From Nocardia paucivorans NBRC 100373 (GTDB taxonomy: Bacteria; Actinomycetota; Actinomycetes; Mycobacteriales; Mycobacteriaceae): a DNA stretch of 64,000 nucleotides. The notes below the pieces were generated by a model. The model saw nothing but the letters and a program-made list of their open reading frames with translations. It was not told the DNA's origin and made no database searches. This document shows positions 21,681-30,934 of the stretch, one piece after another (the stretch's first letter is position 1; each line of letters starts with the position of its first letter). The stretch spans positions 1-64,000 of the forward strand of contig NZ_BAGE01000030.1 of NCBI RefSeq assembly GCF_000308675.1, read 5' to 3'. The position numbers and the translations under genes are program-made.

Positions 21681-21745
21681 CCGACCGGCCCCCTGCCGTG
21701 GGGTCCTGTCGCGGCCGGTCGCCCATCGCTGTCACCGACCGAGGA
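21665..21745 (+). promoter_or_regulatory. Alternative hairpins of a leuA attenuator
   Basis: Hairpin one pairs CCACGGCGGGG (21665-21675) with 21690-21701 over 11 bp with one bulged T. Hairpin two pairs CGACCGGCC (21682-21690) with GGCCGGTCG (21713-21721) over 9 bp. Hairpin two's left arm lies in hairpin one's loop, so they exclude each other. In addition TCCTCGG (21655-21661), within the leucine codons, is complementary to CCGAGGA (21739-21745) at the leuA ribosome binding site. A ribosome paused on the leucine codons would cover hairpin one's left arm and free the binding site. No T-tract is seen, so control may be translational. Confidence 0.6.
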
Positions 21746-21751
21746 CAGAAC

Positions 21752-23521
21752 ATGAGCACACGCGCTTTCCCAACCATCGCCACCCCCGCCGGTGCGGTTC
21801 CGTCGGACGCTCCCGCCTGGAACCGGCAGCGGCACTCACAGATGTCGTCGCACCGCTACCGCAATGTCCACGAGCGGGTGGAGGTGCCGTCGCTCGACCG
21901 GGAATGGCCCCACGCGCGAATCACCCGCGCACCGCTGTGGGTACCCGTCGACCTGCGCGACGGTAATCAGGCCCTGGCCGAACCCATGGACCCCGAGCGC
22001 AAACGGCGCTTCTTCGAACTGCTGGTTGCCATGGGCTACAAGGAGATCGAGGTCGGATACCCCTCCGCCTCGCAAACCGACTTCGATTTCGTCCGGTTGC
22101 TCGTCGAGACCGATCTCGCCCCCGACGACGTCACGATCGTGGTGTTCACCCCTGCCCGGCGGGAACTGATCGAACGCACCGTCGCGGCGGTGCGCGGGAT
22201 GCGCAACGAGGTCGTGATCCACCTGTACACCGCCACCGCGCCCACCTGGCGCGAGGTGGTGCTGGGCATGGACCGTGCCCGGGTGCGAGAACTGATCCTG
22301 GCCGGCGGCCGCGATGTGCTCGAACTCGCCGGTGATCTGCCGAATACCCGGTTCGAGTTCTCCCCGGAGGTGTTCAACCTCACCGAACCGGACTATGTCC
22401 TGGATATCTGTGACCGCATGACCGAACTGTGGGATGCCGACCCGCAGCGGCCGGTAATCCTGAACCTGCCCGCCACCGTGGAGGTCGCGACCCCCAACGT
22501 GTACGCCGACCAGATCGAATACATGCATCGCAATCTGCGCCGTCGCGACAGCGTGATCCTGTCGGTGCACCCGCACAACGACCGTGGAACCGGTATCGCC
22601 TGCGCGGAGCTCGCGCTCCTGGCCGGAGCGGAACGGGTGGAGGGCTGTGTGTTCGGCAACGGCGAGCGCACCGGCAATGTCGATATCGCCACGCTCGCGT
22701 TGAACCTGCATGCGCAGGGGGTGGACCCGATGATCGACTTCTCCGATATCGACGAGATCCGCCGCGTCGTCGAATACTGCACCCGGCTGCCGATCCACGC
22801 CCGACACCCGTATGTCGGCGATCTCGTGCACACGGCGTTCTCCGGTACCCACCAGGACGCGATCAAGAAGGGGATGGCCGAGCACCACGCCCGATCCGCG
22901 GCCACCGGCGTACCGGAACGTGAGCTCGATTGGCGGGTGCCTTATCTGCCGATCGACCCGGCCGATATCGGTCGCGACTACGCGGCCGTCATCCGGGTGA
23001 ACTCCCAGTCCGGCAAGGGGGGTATCGCCTATCTGCTGCACACCGAGTACGGATTGGAATTGCCGCGTCGGCTGCAGATCGATTTCGCCCGTAAGGTCCA
23101 GTCCCATGCCGACAGCACGGGACTGGAGATCACCGCGGCCGAATTGCGGGAGCTGTTCGACTCGGCCTATCTCGATGCCCCCGATCACGCGCCGGTGGTA
23201 TTGAAGGACCGGCGCAGCACCGGCGGCGACACCGAAATCACCCTCGTGGTCGACGGGACCACTCGGGTCGGCACCTATCGGAGCGCCGATCCGGTCGCCG
23301 CCCTCACCGAGGCATTGGCCGCCGCCGGGTACCCGGTCGAGATCCTGGAGGCGACCCGGCAGTCGGTTGCCACGGCGACCGAGCGGTATGCCATCACCTA
23401 CCTGGAGTATCGGCGTGGAAGTGCCGTCGAATGGACTTGCGGCCGAGGGGAATCCGAGGAAGTGTCCGCTCTGGACGCGGTGATCCGAGCGGCCAATCGG
23501 ACGGCCGTCGCGGTCGGTTGA
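21752..23521 (+). CDS. leuA: 2-Isopropylmalate synthase
   Basis: LeuA condenses acetyl-CoA with 2-ketoisovalerate, the first committed step of leucine synthesis. The catalytic barrel shows [18 protein letters not shown], with the metal-binding Asp in RDGNQ, and [11 protein letters not shown] with further metal ligands. The C-terminal LeuA allosteric domain, which binds leucine, covers about the last 120 residues. [12 protein letters not shown] at 21752 is the likely start, giving 589 residues as in other actinobacteria, with GAGGA six bases upstream. The frame stays open to 21404, but that part runs through the regulator gene and leader. Confidence 0.95.
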   Translation: MSTRAFPTIATPAGAVPSDAPAWNRQRHSQMSSHRYRNVHERVEVPSLDREWPHARITRAPLWVPVDLRDGNQALAEPMDPERKRRFFELLVAMGYKEIEVGYPSASQTDFDFVRLLVETDLAPDDVTIVVFTPARRELIERTVAAVRGMRNEVVIHLYTATAPTWREVVLGMDRARVRELILAGGRDVLELAGDLPNTRFEFSPEVFNLTEPDYVLDICDRMTELWDADPQRPVILNLPATVEVATPNVYADQIEYMHRNLRRRDSVILSVHPHNDRGTGIACAELALLAGAERVEGCVFGNGERTGNVDIATLALNLHAQGVDPMIDFSDIDEIRRVVEYCTRLPIHARHPYVGDLVHTAFSGTHQDAIKKGMAEHHARSAATGVPERELDWRVPYLPIDPADIGRDYAAVIRVNSQSGKGGIAYLLHTEYGLELPRRLQIDFARKVQSHADSTGLEITAAELRELFDSAYLDAPDHAPVVLKDRRSTGGDTEITLVVDGTTRVGTYRSADPVAALTEALAAAGYPVEILEATRQSVATATERYAITYLEYRRGSAVEWTCGRGESEEVSALDAVIRAANRTAVAVG

Positions 23522-23689
23522 GAGGATCCCGTCGATGAGCGCGCCCGCGCACGCCGGCTGCGCGTGAACGGGCGTGGTCCCGGGATTTCGAAACGGCCGA
23601 AAAGCGCGCTCCAGGGGATACATCGGAAAGTGCCGTGCGAATATCGAAGTCGTGAGCCGATTTCGGATGTCGACGATCGCGAATCGGGC

Positions 23690-24045
23690 CGGGCGTCGTA
23701 GGTGTTATGGCCGGAATCGCCGTGGCGGCCGAACGCCACGGTGTCACGATACGGGCAATGCCCGGCCTGGATCTGGGGAGGGCCGGCCGATTTGGCCGAA
23801 GAATGCGCCACCTGGGCTGTGCGGTATCGGGATCGGGGCATTGTCGGGCTGGATGCCGGTGGCAACGAACCGGGGCGCGGTGATGTCTCGCAGTTCGATC
23901 GGGCGGTGGCCATTGCCCGCGACCTACCGCGCCGGGGTGGACGGTTCTCTGTGCGAGGATGCCGTGCGGCAGCAATTGCGTGAGGTCGGTGATGCGGCAT
24001 TCGGTGCTCCACCCGACCGTATCCGGCACGAGCCATGTTGATCCC
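23690..24045 (+). pseudogene. Adenosine deaminase family remnant
   Basis: Translation in shifting frames recovers pieces of an adenosine deaminase. GIAVAAERHGVTIRAMPGLD starts at 23709, ECATWAVRYRDRGIVGLDAG follows in another frame, then RAVAIARDLPRRGG, and SLCEDAVRQQLREVGDA in a third. These match the family's middle segments in the right order. At least two frameshifts break it, the HAGE active-site motif is missing, and the 3' end gives way to a transposase remnant. I consider it a decayed gene. Family matching is from memory of motif patterns and needs a search. Confidence 0.6.
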
Positions 24046-24415
24046 ATCCGGCGGCGGCAGAATCTGCGGTTTGTCGCCGGCTCGAGCGCTGGTGATCACC
24101 GCACGCGTTGGCAGGCCACGGCCATCAAGGGCGAGGCGCATCCTGGTGCTCGGTCCGCCCTCCGATCGTCCGAGTGCTTCTCCGGAAACGTCTGTGGCGC
24201 CCCCTTTTTCCAGGCCCCGACAGCGTGCCGATGGGCTCGTATCACACTCCAATCGACCGAGACGACCCATGCGCCTCGCCGACCGAATCGTCCTTGACGA
24301 TCACTTCACCGAGGACCTTCTGCCAGGTCCTATCAGCGGTCCAGGTCCGTAACCGCTCATGCGCGGTTTTCCACGGTCCGTACCGTCTTCCTTTCCACGC
24401 GGATCTCCGCCCGCA
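24045..24415 (-). pseudogene. IS5-type transposase remnant, leftward
   Basis: On the minus strand, shifting frames give YGPWKTAHERLRTWTADRTW near 24390, then WVVSVDWSVIRAHRHAVGAW near 24270, which contains the first catalytic Asp of an IS5-family DDE transposase. SEGGPSTRMRLALDGRGLP follows near 24140. The N-terminal and C-terminal ends are missing and several frameshifts are present. No terminal inverted repeats were found. A second remnant in opposite orientation starts at 25311. Confidence 0.7.
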
Positions 24416-24434
24416 GCAGTGCTGGACAGCAGGC

Positions 24435-24467
24435 GTTAAGTCGAGGTTAAGCCGATTACAAGCCGGC
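24435..24467 (+). promoter_or_regulatory. Three 11-nt direct repeats upstream of a secreted-protein gene
   Basis: Units GTTAAGTCGAG (24435-24445), GTTAAGCCGAT (24446-24456) and TACAAGCCGGC (24457-24467) are arranged head to tail. An 11-nt period places each unit on the same face of DNA, as in response-regulator sites; streptomycete PHO boxes use the same period. They lie 52-84 bp before the ATG of the secreted protein, with TATAGC at 24492 as a possible -10 box. Confidence 0.45.
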
Positions 24468-24518
24468 GCCACAACCGTGGTCGGCAGTTGGTATAGCGCA
24501 GGCTGGAGTTGACACAAC

Positions 24519-25061
24519 ATGAATCGACGTGCGAGCACGGCTATCGGGATTGCCGCAGTGGGAATCGTGGCCACAGGGCTACTGGCACCGCAGGCCGCCG
24601 CCGACCCCGCTCCGCAGCGACATACACTCGCGCCCGGTATCTGGTGCGTAGGGACGACCTGCCGCAACGACACCGATCGGACCTATCGTATCGACTGGGA
24701 TGCGATCTGCTGGAATCTCGGAGCGACGCAGGAGTGGGTCACGGTCCCGGGGCAGCATACCTGGGTGGGACCGCACAACTGGGCGGGCCTGGACACCGAA
24801 TGCCCAACCGAGCAGGAACCGGGCAGATGGGTGCAGGACCCGCCCTACTACTACAGTCCCTTCGATGGCCTGGGCTACTACAGGACTCCCCCACCGCGCT
24901 GGGAGTCCGGCGATGTTCACACGGGTGTGGTCCGGGATGCACGGTACACCGGTGCGGTTCCGGATGACTCGCAGCCTCCCGCCCCCTCACCGCTCGAATC
25001 CCTCCTGGGGCTTCCCAGCGGGTCCCTCCTGGGTCTTCCCAGCGGGTCGGCGGGCGGCTGA
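24519..25061 (+). CDS. Small secreted protein with C-terminal tandem repeat
   Basis: The 180-residue product has a classic Sec signal peptide: MNRRASTAIG, a hydrophobic core, and LAPQAAADPAPQ with cleavage likely after AAA near residue 28. The mature part contains four cysteines (VGTTC, AICW, TEC and GIWC), suggesting two disulfides, and is rich in Trp, Tyr and Pro. The C-terminus repeats LLGLPSGS twice. I recognise no family. GGAG lies 11 nt before the ATG. The gene is bracketed by two IS5-type remnants, so it sits in a disturbed region but looks intact. Confidence 0.7.
   Translation: MNRRASTAIGIAAVGIVATGLLAPQAAADPAPQRHTLAPGIWCVGTTCRNDTDRTYRIDWDAICWNLGATQEWVTVPGQHTWVGPHNWAGLDTECPTEQEPGRWVQDPPYYYSPFDGLGYYRTPPPRWESGDVHTGVVRDARYTGAVPDDSQPPAPSPLESLLGLPSGSLLGLPSGSAGG
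24999..25046 (+). repeat. Two tandem 24-bp copies in the secreted-protein gene
   Basis: Positions 24999-25022 and 25023-25046 are nearly identical (one difference, GGGGCTT versus GGGTCTT). They encode the doubled LLGLPSGS tail, consistent with a recent in-frame duplication. Confidence 0.85.
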
Positions 25062-25310
25062 ACGAGTCTCCTCGACGAGTCCGGAAGCTTTCTCCACCGG
25101 AGCGGATCGAGTCGTGTCGTCGAGGACGAAGTACCCGGTCGGGTCGGGGTTTCGGCAGTAATCGCCGAAACACGAGGACAAGGACTCGACCGGCGGTCAC
25201 GCCGGCAAAGAACGTGCCTCGAAGTGTGGCCTCGGCGCTTCTCGTAGCTACCGACCGACGCCAGGCCCTGTCCGGTGATCCTCTGTGCCGGTTGGCGTCG
25301 GCTGTCATAT

Positions 25311-25534
25311 GTGGTTGGTCGGGGCGAGTTGCCAGATCGTGTACAGGCGCAGATCGATCTCCTGCTACCGGTGTCGGGGCGGGATCGACGGCGGCGCGAG
25401 CACCGGCAGGTGACCGATGCGATCCTGTGAAACCACGAACCGGTGTTCCGTGGCGTGACCTGCCCGAACGACATGGACCGTGGAAGACCGCCCGTGAACG
25501 GCTTCGACCGTGGACCATTGACGGGGCCTGGTAG
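25311..25534 (+). pseudogene. IS5-type transposase N-terminal remnant, rightward
   Basis: From GTG 25311 the frame reads VVGRGELPDRVQAQIDLLLP and RRRREHRQVTDAIL, then stops. After a frameshift near 25430 it continues KPRTGVPWRDLPERHGPWKT and ARERLRPWTIDGAW to 25534. This is the N-terminal region of an IS5-family transposase, with the catalytic part absent. It points the opposite way from the remnant at 24045-24415. No inverted repeat end was identified. Confidence 0.75.
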
Positions 25535-25566
25535 GCGATCCCGGCCGTGCCCCGATCGAGACGCCA

Positions 25567-26655
25567 CTACGGCTGTGTCGGAATAACCCCTGGCTGATCC
25601 GGGAGTCGGGGCTCTTCGCCCGGCACCGGTCCGGTGACACCGGGCTGTCCGGCGGGGTCCGCGACAGGTGGCGGGCCCGGTGATTCCGGGGGCGCCGGTA
25701 CGGGCGGTGGTCCCGGCGGGGGTGCAGGCGGGGCCGGTGGTGCCGGAGGCGGTGGTGGCGACGGAGGCGGCTGCGGGATCGGGGGTGTTTCGGCCGGCGC
25801 CGGGGGCGCCGCGGGCGGGTCCTCGCCGTTGTCCGGGTTCTCCGGACGCGGAGTCTCGGTGGGACCCGGCTCCTGGAATGGAGCCTGCGGCGGTGGAGTG
25901 CTCGGGGACTCACCGGGGGTGTGCGGAGATTCGTTCTCGGGTGCCCGTTGTGGGGGAGTCGTCTGGGTATGGGGGGAGCCGGCGTCGGACTCGGTTGCCG
26001 GTGGCTTCGCGGGAACATCGGGAGTGGGGGCCGAGCCGTTCGGCCCGCCGGCATCGGACGAGAGCAGATGAGGCGCGGATGCCGGGTGCGGTGGCGTGAG
26101 CGGCGCCGGGGCCTCCGGGACGGGTGGGGGTGGCGGAAGTGCCGGAACACCGGTGCCGGCCGCGGTGTAGGCGGGTTTGTACACCATGTTCATGGTGAGC
26201 ACGGCCTCTTGACGCAGCGCCTCCTGCGCCATCTGCGCGTCGATGACGTTCGCGGCCTCGAGCAGCCGGGCGATGGTCCCGACCGGACCGGACGAGCCGG
26301 GCGGCACGACGGCCAGTTTGACCGCCTCGGCGGCGGCGGCCACCGCGCCCAGCCGGGTGCCGACCTGGGCGAGAACATCGGCCAGGTCGTTCACCGACTC
26401 GGCGAAACTCCGGGCGCTCGTGTAGGCGGCGTCGGCGGCCTCGCCTTCCCAACCCGCGGCGTTCATGACCCGTTCGACACTGTCGCGGGTGAGCGGGAAC
26501 GAGGTGCGCAGGCCGGCGGCGGCCTGAAGCCACGCCCCGGAGGTGCGCAGGATCTCCACGGCATCCATCTGCTGGGTGGCGGCGTAGATGTCCTCGTGGC
26601 GCATGGATTCGAAATGCTCCATGGCGCTGATGTAGTTCGGGTCGGTGCCGGTCAT
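25567..26655 (-). CDS. WXG/PPE-like ESX substrate with proline-rich tail
   Basis: The 362-residue protein has a helical N-terminal half (residues 1-170) with AAGWEGEAADAAYTSA, a W-x-G turn between two helices as in WXG100 and PPE proteins. From residue 175 on it is almost entirely Pro, Ala, Glu and Gly, with runs of prolines. No signal peptide is present, which fits export by an ESX system. The ATG overlaps the stop of the preceding YxxxD protein (ATGA), the usual arrangement of co-secreted heterodimer partners. With the EspG-like gene upstream it forms a three-gene cassette. The function of the proline tail is unknown; wall spanning is possible. Confidence 0.7.
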   Translation of the reverse strand: MTGTDPNYISAMEHFESMRHEDIYAATQQMDAVEILRTSGAWLQAAAGLRTSFPLTRDSVERVMNAAGWEGEAADAAYTSARSFAESVNDLADVLAQVGTRLGAVAAAAEAVKLAVVPPGSSGPVGTIARLLEAANVIDAQMAQEALRQEAVLTMNMVYKPAYTAAGTGVPALPPPPPVPEAPAPLTPPHPASAPHLLSSDAGGPNGSAPTPDVPAKPPATESDAGSPHTQTTPPQRAPENESPHTPGESPSTPPPQAPFQEPGPTETPRPENPDNGEDPPAAPPAPAETPPIPQPPPSPPPPPAPPAPPAPPPGPPPVPAPPESPGPPPVADPAGQPGVTGPVPGEEPRLPDQPGVIPTQP

Positions 26656-27026
26656 CGCGGCATCCTCGCTTCCAGGGCGTGGATGGCCGCGGTATTGGCG
26701 GCGTCGGCCTCCTCGTACAGACCCCCGCTGATCAGGAAGGCCTCCTTCATCCGGTAAGCGGCCTCGATGTAGTGGTCGAGCAGGGCGGCCGCGTCGCGGG
26801 CCTTGTGGCCGAAACCGGCCTGCAACTGTTGTGCGGAGACCAGTCCGCCGAATCCACGGGGTTCGGCGGCCGATTCCAGACTCCGGCGCAGGAAGATCAG
26901 ACGTTCGGCCTGCTGCTCGTAGAAGTCGGCGCAGCGACGGGCCGCATCCGGGTCGAATTCGACCGTCCCGGTATGCGCGGCCTGGCGAAACCGGGCGATA
27001 TCGGCTCGGCTGTCCTCGATGCTCAT
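26652..27026 (-). CDS. ESX-type partner protein with YxxxD signal
   Basis: The 124-residue protein is mostly helical, with FYEQQAERLIFLRRSLESA in the first part and HYIEAAYRMKEAFLISGG in the second. LYEEADAAN near residue 105 contains a YxxxD motif, the general ESX secretion signal carried by one partner of each heterodimer. Length and position before a WXG/PPE-like gene fit a PE-like or EsxB-like role. There is no PE dipeptide at the N-terminus, so I do not call it a PE protein. Confidence 0.7.
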   Translation of the reverse strand: MSIEDSRADIARFRQAAHTGTVEFDPDAARRCADFYEQQAERLIFLRRSLESAAEPRGFGGLVSAQQLQAGFGHKARDAAALLDHYIEAAYRMKEAFLISGGLYEEADAANTAAIHALEARMPR

Positions 27027-27095
27027 GACAACACCCCTCCGTCGGTCGACTCAGGGTAACCGGAACCGGGTCCGCCGGGCAGGGGTGTGAACGAC

Positions 27096-27800
27096 TCAGG
27101 AAGGGATGCGTTTCTGCAGGAGGTTTGCGATCTGTTCGGCGGATGCGGGCGCCATATGGACGTTTTCGTCGGTTCGCAGCAGGTAGCGGCCATCGTCCGC
27201 CACGTCCAACCAGGTGTAGTGCAACGGTGGGGGCGGGATGGGGCGGTCGAGTCGGGTCTCGATGCGGATATGTCCCCGAGCGGTGTGCCGGGCCCGAAGC
27301 AGCCTGCGGATCCGTGGTGCGGCGGGATCGGTGGGGACGACGGTTTCCTCGTCCCGGACCGCCGTCGCCGAGGCCGTGCGGGACGGTTGGCGTCCCGGTG
27401 GGGCGGCCGGGAGCAGGGCGGTGAAGCGGGTGCCGAGCCGGGAGCTGTGGCCGATGGATACCCGGACCGACCCGCCGAAGTCGGGTGTCCGGCCCGGTTC
27501 CTGGACGGCGAGGACCGCGCGGTCGTAGACGGTGCAGGCCAGGGCGCGGATCTCACCGCTCGGCCCGGCGGTCTCGCCGATGGCGACCATCCGGGTGTGC
27601 GGTGCGGCGAGAATGCGCAGACAGGCGGACAGATCGGGATCGCCGCCGAGGGGTAGACGTCGGTCGAGTTCGGCGCGCAGGACCTCGGCATCGCGATCGG
27701 TGCGGGGAGTTTCCAGAATCCGCAACGGGTACGGGATGCGGTCCAGGTCGGTTTCGCGCCAGATATGGGCGAATTCGTCGGGTGTGAAGGTCCAATTCAT
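27096..27800 (-). CDS. EspG family ESX secretion chaperone
   Basis: EspG proteins bind cognate PPE-type substrates in the cytoplasm and keep them soluble for export. The 234-residue product starts MNWTFTPDEFAHIWRETDLD, a typical EspG N-terminus, and continues with ACTVYDRAVLAVQEPGRTPD in the core. The frame is open to 28148, but ATG 27800 is the family-like start, with GGGAC upstream. It is followed 69 bp later by the YxxxD and WXG/PPE-like genes, presumably its clients. No ESX ATPase or membrane genes are in the window, so the secretion machine must lie elsewhere. Confidence 0.8.
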   Translation of the reverse strand: MNWTFTPDEFAHIWRETDLDRIPYPLRILETPRTDRDAEVLRAELDRRLPLGGDPDLSACLRILAAPHTRMVAIGETAGPSGEIRALACTVYDRAVLAVQEPGRTPDFGGSVRVSIGHSSRLGTRFTALLPAAPPGRQPSRTASATAVRDEETVVPTDPAAPRIRRLLRARHTARGHIRIETRLDRPIPPPPLHYTWLDVADDGRYLLRTDENVHMAPASAEQIANLLQKRIPS

Positions 27801-27955
27801 ACCACTCGTCCCTTCGTCGACTCCGCCGTCACCACCACCGAGCCCTCCACAGCCTAACGGGCCGGTGACAGGTCCACGAATATGTCGGTGTGGCCGTGCG
27901 AAACGGTCTTTTGCGGTACGGTCGCGCCAGGGATCTCCCTTGTGACGCAGTGTCG

Positions 27956-30934
27956 ATGCCCGAGATCTCGAAGGCCGACACAAGTCCCGAACACCCGATA
28001 CCCCGCGCCCTCTCGGGTCGACTCGAAAAGGGAGTCCTCGACGGTACGGCGATCGGAATGGAGGCCGGCGTGCAGGTTCTCGGACCGTGGAGCGACGCGG
28101 TTTCGGTGGCGACCTCGGGCGGCAGGACGAGCGAGAGTCTGTACACATTACAAACGGCCGGTCTCCGAGTGCCGGAGTGGGCCGTGCTCGGGACCGAGGT
28201 ATTCGCGGCCTTTCTCACCGATGTGCCGTCGACCGTGCTCGATGGCGGACCGGAACGCGGAAAGGTCTCCGCGGTGGGCGGGCTCGACGAGTGGATTTCG
28301 ACGTATGCCCGGGTGCCGGATTCGGCGGCGGCACTGGCCGCCGCCGCTCGAATACGGGCCGCCATCATCGACACCGAGTTGCCCGAGTCGGTTCGGGCGG
28401 TGGTGGTCGAGGCGTATCAACGGGTCGGCGGCGGGGCGGTTGCGGTGCGTCCATCGGTGGTGGGAGAAGAAGACAGCGACGACTCGTATGCGGGGGTGTT
28501 CGACGCTTTTCTCGATGTCGATGGGGTGGACGCCGTATTGCGTCGGGTGCGGGACTGCTGGGCCTCGGTCTTCTCCGAACGGTCCGTGCGGTACGCGTTC
28601 ACCCGCGGGCGGCCTCCGGTCACGCGGATCGCGGTGGTGTTGCAGCGGTTGGTGGCGGCGCGGGCGAGCGGGACCGTGTCCACCGCGAATCCGGTGACGG
28701 GAACCGCGGACGAGTCGGTGATCAGCGTGGTCTACGGGTCGGGAGCGGAGGCGGTCGACGCCGATTCGGTGGTGGTGGACGCGGCCGGGGCCGTGGTGCG
28801 GACAGCGGTGGGCGACCGGAATGTCGCGTACCACCCCATCGGAGAAGACGGTGTGGTGACCGAGAAACTTCTCGCCGAGCGACGTGGGAAGCCGGTATTG
28901 ACCGATTCCGAGGTCGGCGAATTGGTCGAGCGTGCCAGGACGGCGGCCGCTCGTCTCGGAAGCCCGCAGGAGATCGAATGGGCGCTCGACGTGGACGGAT
29001 TCTGGTTTCCGCGGACCTGCCCGATCACCGCGTCCGCTGCCGGGAGTCCGGGTGAAGTGCCACCGGCCGTGGAGGTTTCACTCGCGCCCGGGCGGGCGAC
29101 AGGTGCACCGGACAGCGGCGCTACCGGTCCGCCGGCCGCCGTCGACCGCGAAACGGTGCGGCGGGCTCGGATCATGGGCGCCGGGGAAGACCTGTCTGCC
29201 GGTGAGTCACGGATCTGGGACGATTTCCCCCTCGTCGAGGGTTTCGATGGCACAACCTCACCGCTCACCTTCACCACCGTCGCCGATATCCACGGCCGGA
29301 TGTACCGCGAGTACATGGCGTCGTTGGGAGTGCCCGACGAACAACTCCGACAGGCCGACGACTGGACCCCCCACCTGTTCGGGTACTTCCACGGCCGGAT
29401 CTACTACAACCTGCTGCACTGGTATCGCGCGATGGGCATCGCACCCGGTGGTTCGCTTGCCCGAAGGGCACTCGCGGCCATGTTCGGGGTGCCCGAGCCG
29501 ATCCCCGAAGATATGGCGAAAACCCTGCGTCCCTTCGTTTTCCGGAATCCGTTCGAACGGTTTCGGATACGAGCGGTCGTCACCGCGACCTTCATTCGGC
29601 GATTCTTCGAAATCGATGTGCTGATGCGGCGGTTCCGCACCGACTTCCACCGGGTCTACGACCGCTTCGACGCCATCGAATACCGCGATGCCGCGCAGGC
29701 CTACGCGGTCTACCGTCGGGTGGATCGCGATCTGGTGCGCCGTTGGGGTCCGTTGTTGGTGCTCGACGCCATCCTGCTGACCTGTATCGGCCTGCTGACC
29801 CGGCTGTTCCTGCCGAACATCCCCACGTGGCCGCTGCTCGAACCGATGGGGCCGGACCTGGATGTCGAATCGGCCGAACCCACCCGCGCTCTGACCGCAT
29901 TGGCCCGGACCGCCCACGCCGATCCCGCGCTGGTCGAACTGCTGAACACCACCGATCCCCGGGACGGCTATCGGGCATTGCGCGAGGCGGGCCGGACGGA
30001 CTTCCTCGCGGAGATCGAAACCTACCTGGATCGTTACGGCCATTACGCTCCGATGGAGCCGAAACTGGAGGTTCCGGATCCACGGGAGGATCCGTCGGTC
30101 CTGTTTGTCATGCTGCGCAGCGCGTTGGCGCGGGTCGGGGAGATCGAATGCGGTCTGGATTCCGCCGGCCGCCGTGCCGCCGCTCCGGCCTATCCGGACA
30201 CCCACCTGCGTGGGATCCGCCGTCTCCTCTACGACCGGCTGTGGGCCAAGACCACCCGCTGTATCGCGTACCGGGAGCAGTTGCGCTTCTGTCGGGCTCG
30301 GGCCTTCGGTACGGTGCGGCGGATTATTCGGGTAATGGGCCGGGACCTGTTCGAACGCGGAATCGTCGATGATCCCGCCGATGTTTTCTACCTGACCGAG
30401 GCGGAACTGCGCGGTTGTTACGAGGGGGCGTCCACCGATCGGTTGCACGAGCTGGTCACCACGCGCAAGGCGCTGCGGACCCGCGACGCCGAACTGGCCG
30501 CACCGGCTCGTTTCACCACGGTGGGGCCGACGTTCGCATGGGCCGAATCGGCGGCCCCGGGATGGGTGCCGACCGCCGATATCCCGGCCGCGCCCGTCGG
30601 GACGGTATTCACCGGTACACCGTCGGCGGCGGGAGTGGTGGAGGGAATGGCGGTGGTGTCGGCCGAACCCCGGGATGCGGCGGGCGGGATTCTGGTCGCC
30701 CATCGTGCCGATCCGAGGTGGGTGGCGGTACTGCCCTCGGTCTCGGCGCTGGTGATCGAACGCTCCGGCCCGCTCACCCATATCGCGATCGTCGCCCGGG
30801 AACTCGGGGTGCCGACCGTGGTGCGGGTGTCCGGGGCCGTGACGAGGCTACGTACCGGAATGCGAATTCGGGTCGACGGCGGAGCCGGAACGGTTACCGT
30901 GTTGTCCGAAGGAGAGCACGATCGTGGTATCTGA
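27956..30934 (+). CDS. PEP-utilising-enzyme-type phosphotransferase
   Basis: The 992-residue protein has the domain order of PEP synthases and rifampin phosphotransferases. The ATP-binding domain shows GGRTSESLYTLQTAGLRVPE near residue 45, AVRPSVVGEEDSDDSYAGVF near residue 162, and a VVLQRLVAARASGTVSTANP strand near residue 230. The C-terminal swivelling domain has ERSGPLTHIAIVARELGVPT, with candidate phospho-His H942. The middle 500 residues are not recognised and include a hydrophobic stretch near residues 600-620 (LLVLDAILLTCIGLLTRLFL). The usual GGK lysine is Arg here. Substrate unknown; PEP synthesis, drug phosphorylation or another transfer are all open. ATG 27956 is my choice; ATG 28058 is an alternative. 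The stop overlaps the next gene by 11 bp. Confidence 0.75.
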   Translation: MPEISKADTSPEHPIPRALSGRLEKGVLDGTAIGMEAGVQVLGPWSDAVSVATSGGRTSESLYTLQTAGLRVPEWAVLGTEVFAAFLTDVPSTVLDGGPERGKVSAVGGLDEWISTYARVPDSAAALAAAARIRAAIIDTELPESVRAVVVEAYQRVGGGAVAVRPSVVGEEDSDDSYAGVFDAFLDVDGVDAVLRRVRDCWASVFSERSVRYAFTRGRPPVTRIAVVLQRLVAARASGTVSTANPVTGTADESVISVVYGSGAEAVDADSVVVDAAGAVVRTAVGDRNVAYHPIGEDGVVTEKLLAERRGKPVLTDSEVGELVERARTAAARLGSPQEIEWALDVDGFWFPRTCPITASAAGSPGEVPPAVEVSLAPGRATGAPDSGATGPPAAVDRETVRRARIMGAGEDLSAGESRIWDDFPLVEGFDGTTSPLTFTTVADIHGRMYREYMASLGVPDEQLRQADDWTPHLFGYFHGRIYYNLLHWYRAMGIAPGGSLARRALAAMFGVPEPIPEDMAKTLRPFVFRNPFERFRIRAVVTATFIRRFFEIDVLMRRFRTDFHRVYDRFDAIEYRDAAQAYAVYRRVDRDLVRRWGPLLVLDAILLTCIGLLTRLFLPNIPTWPLLEPMGPDLDVESAEPTRALTALARTAHADPALVELLNTTDPRDGYRALREAGRTDFLAEIETYLDRYGHYAPMEPKLEVPDPREDPSVLFVMLRSALARVGEIECGLDSAGRRAAAPAYPDTHLRGIRRLLYDRLWAKTTRCIAYREQLRFCRARAFGTVRRIIRVMGRDLFERGIVDDPADVFYLTEAELRGCYEGASTDRLHELVTTRKALRTRDAELAAPARFTTVGPTFAWAESAAPGWVPTADIPAAPVGTVFTGTPSAAGVVEGMAVVSAEPRDAAGGILVAHRADPRWVAVLPSVSALVIERSGPLTHIAIVARELGVPTVVRVSGAVTRLRTGMRIRVDGGAGTVTVLSEGEHDRGI

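Noticed and set aside
21836..23623. 595-codon frame antisense to leuA
   Set aside because: It mirrors leuA, has no recognised domain and no good ribosome binding site.
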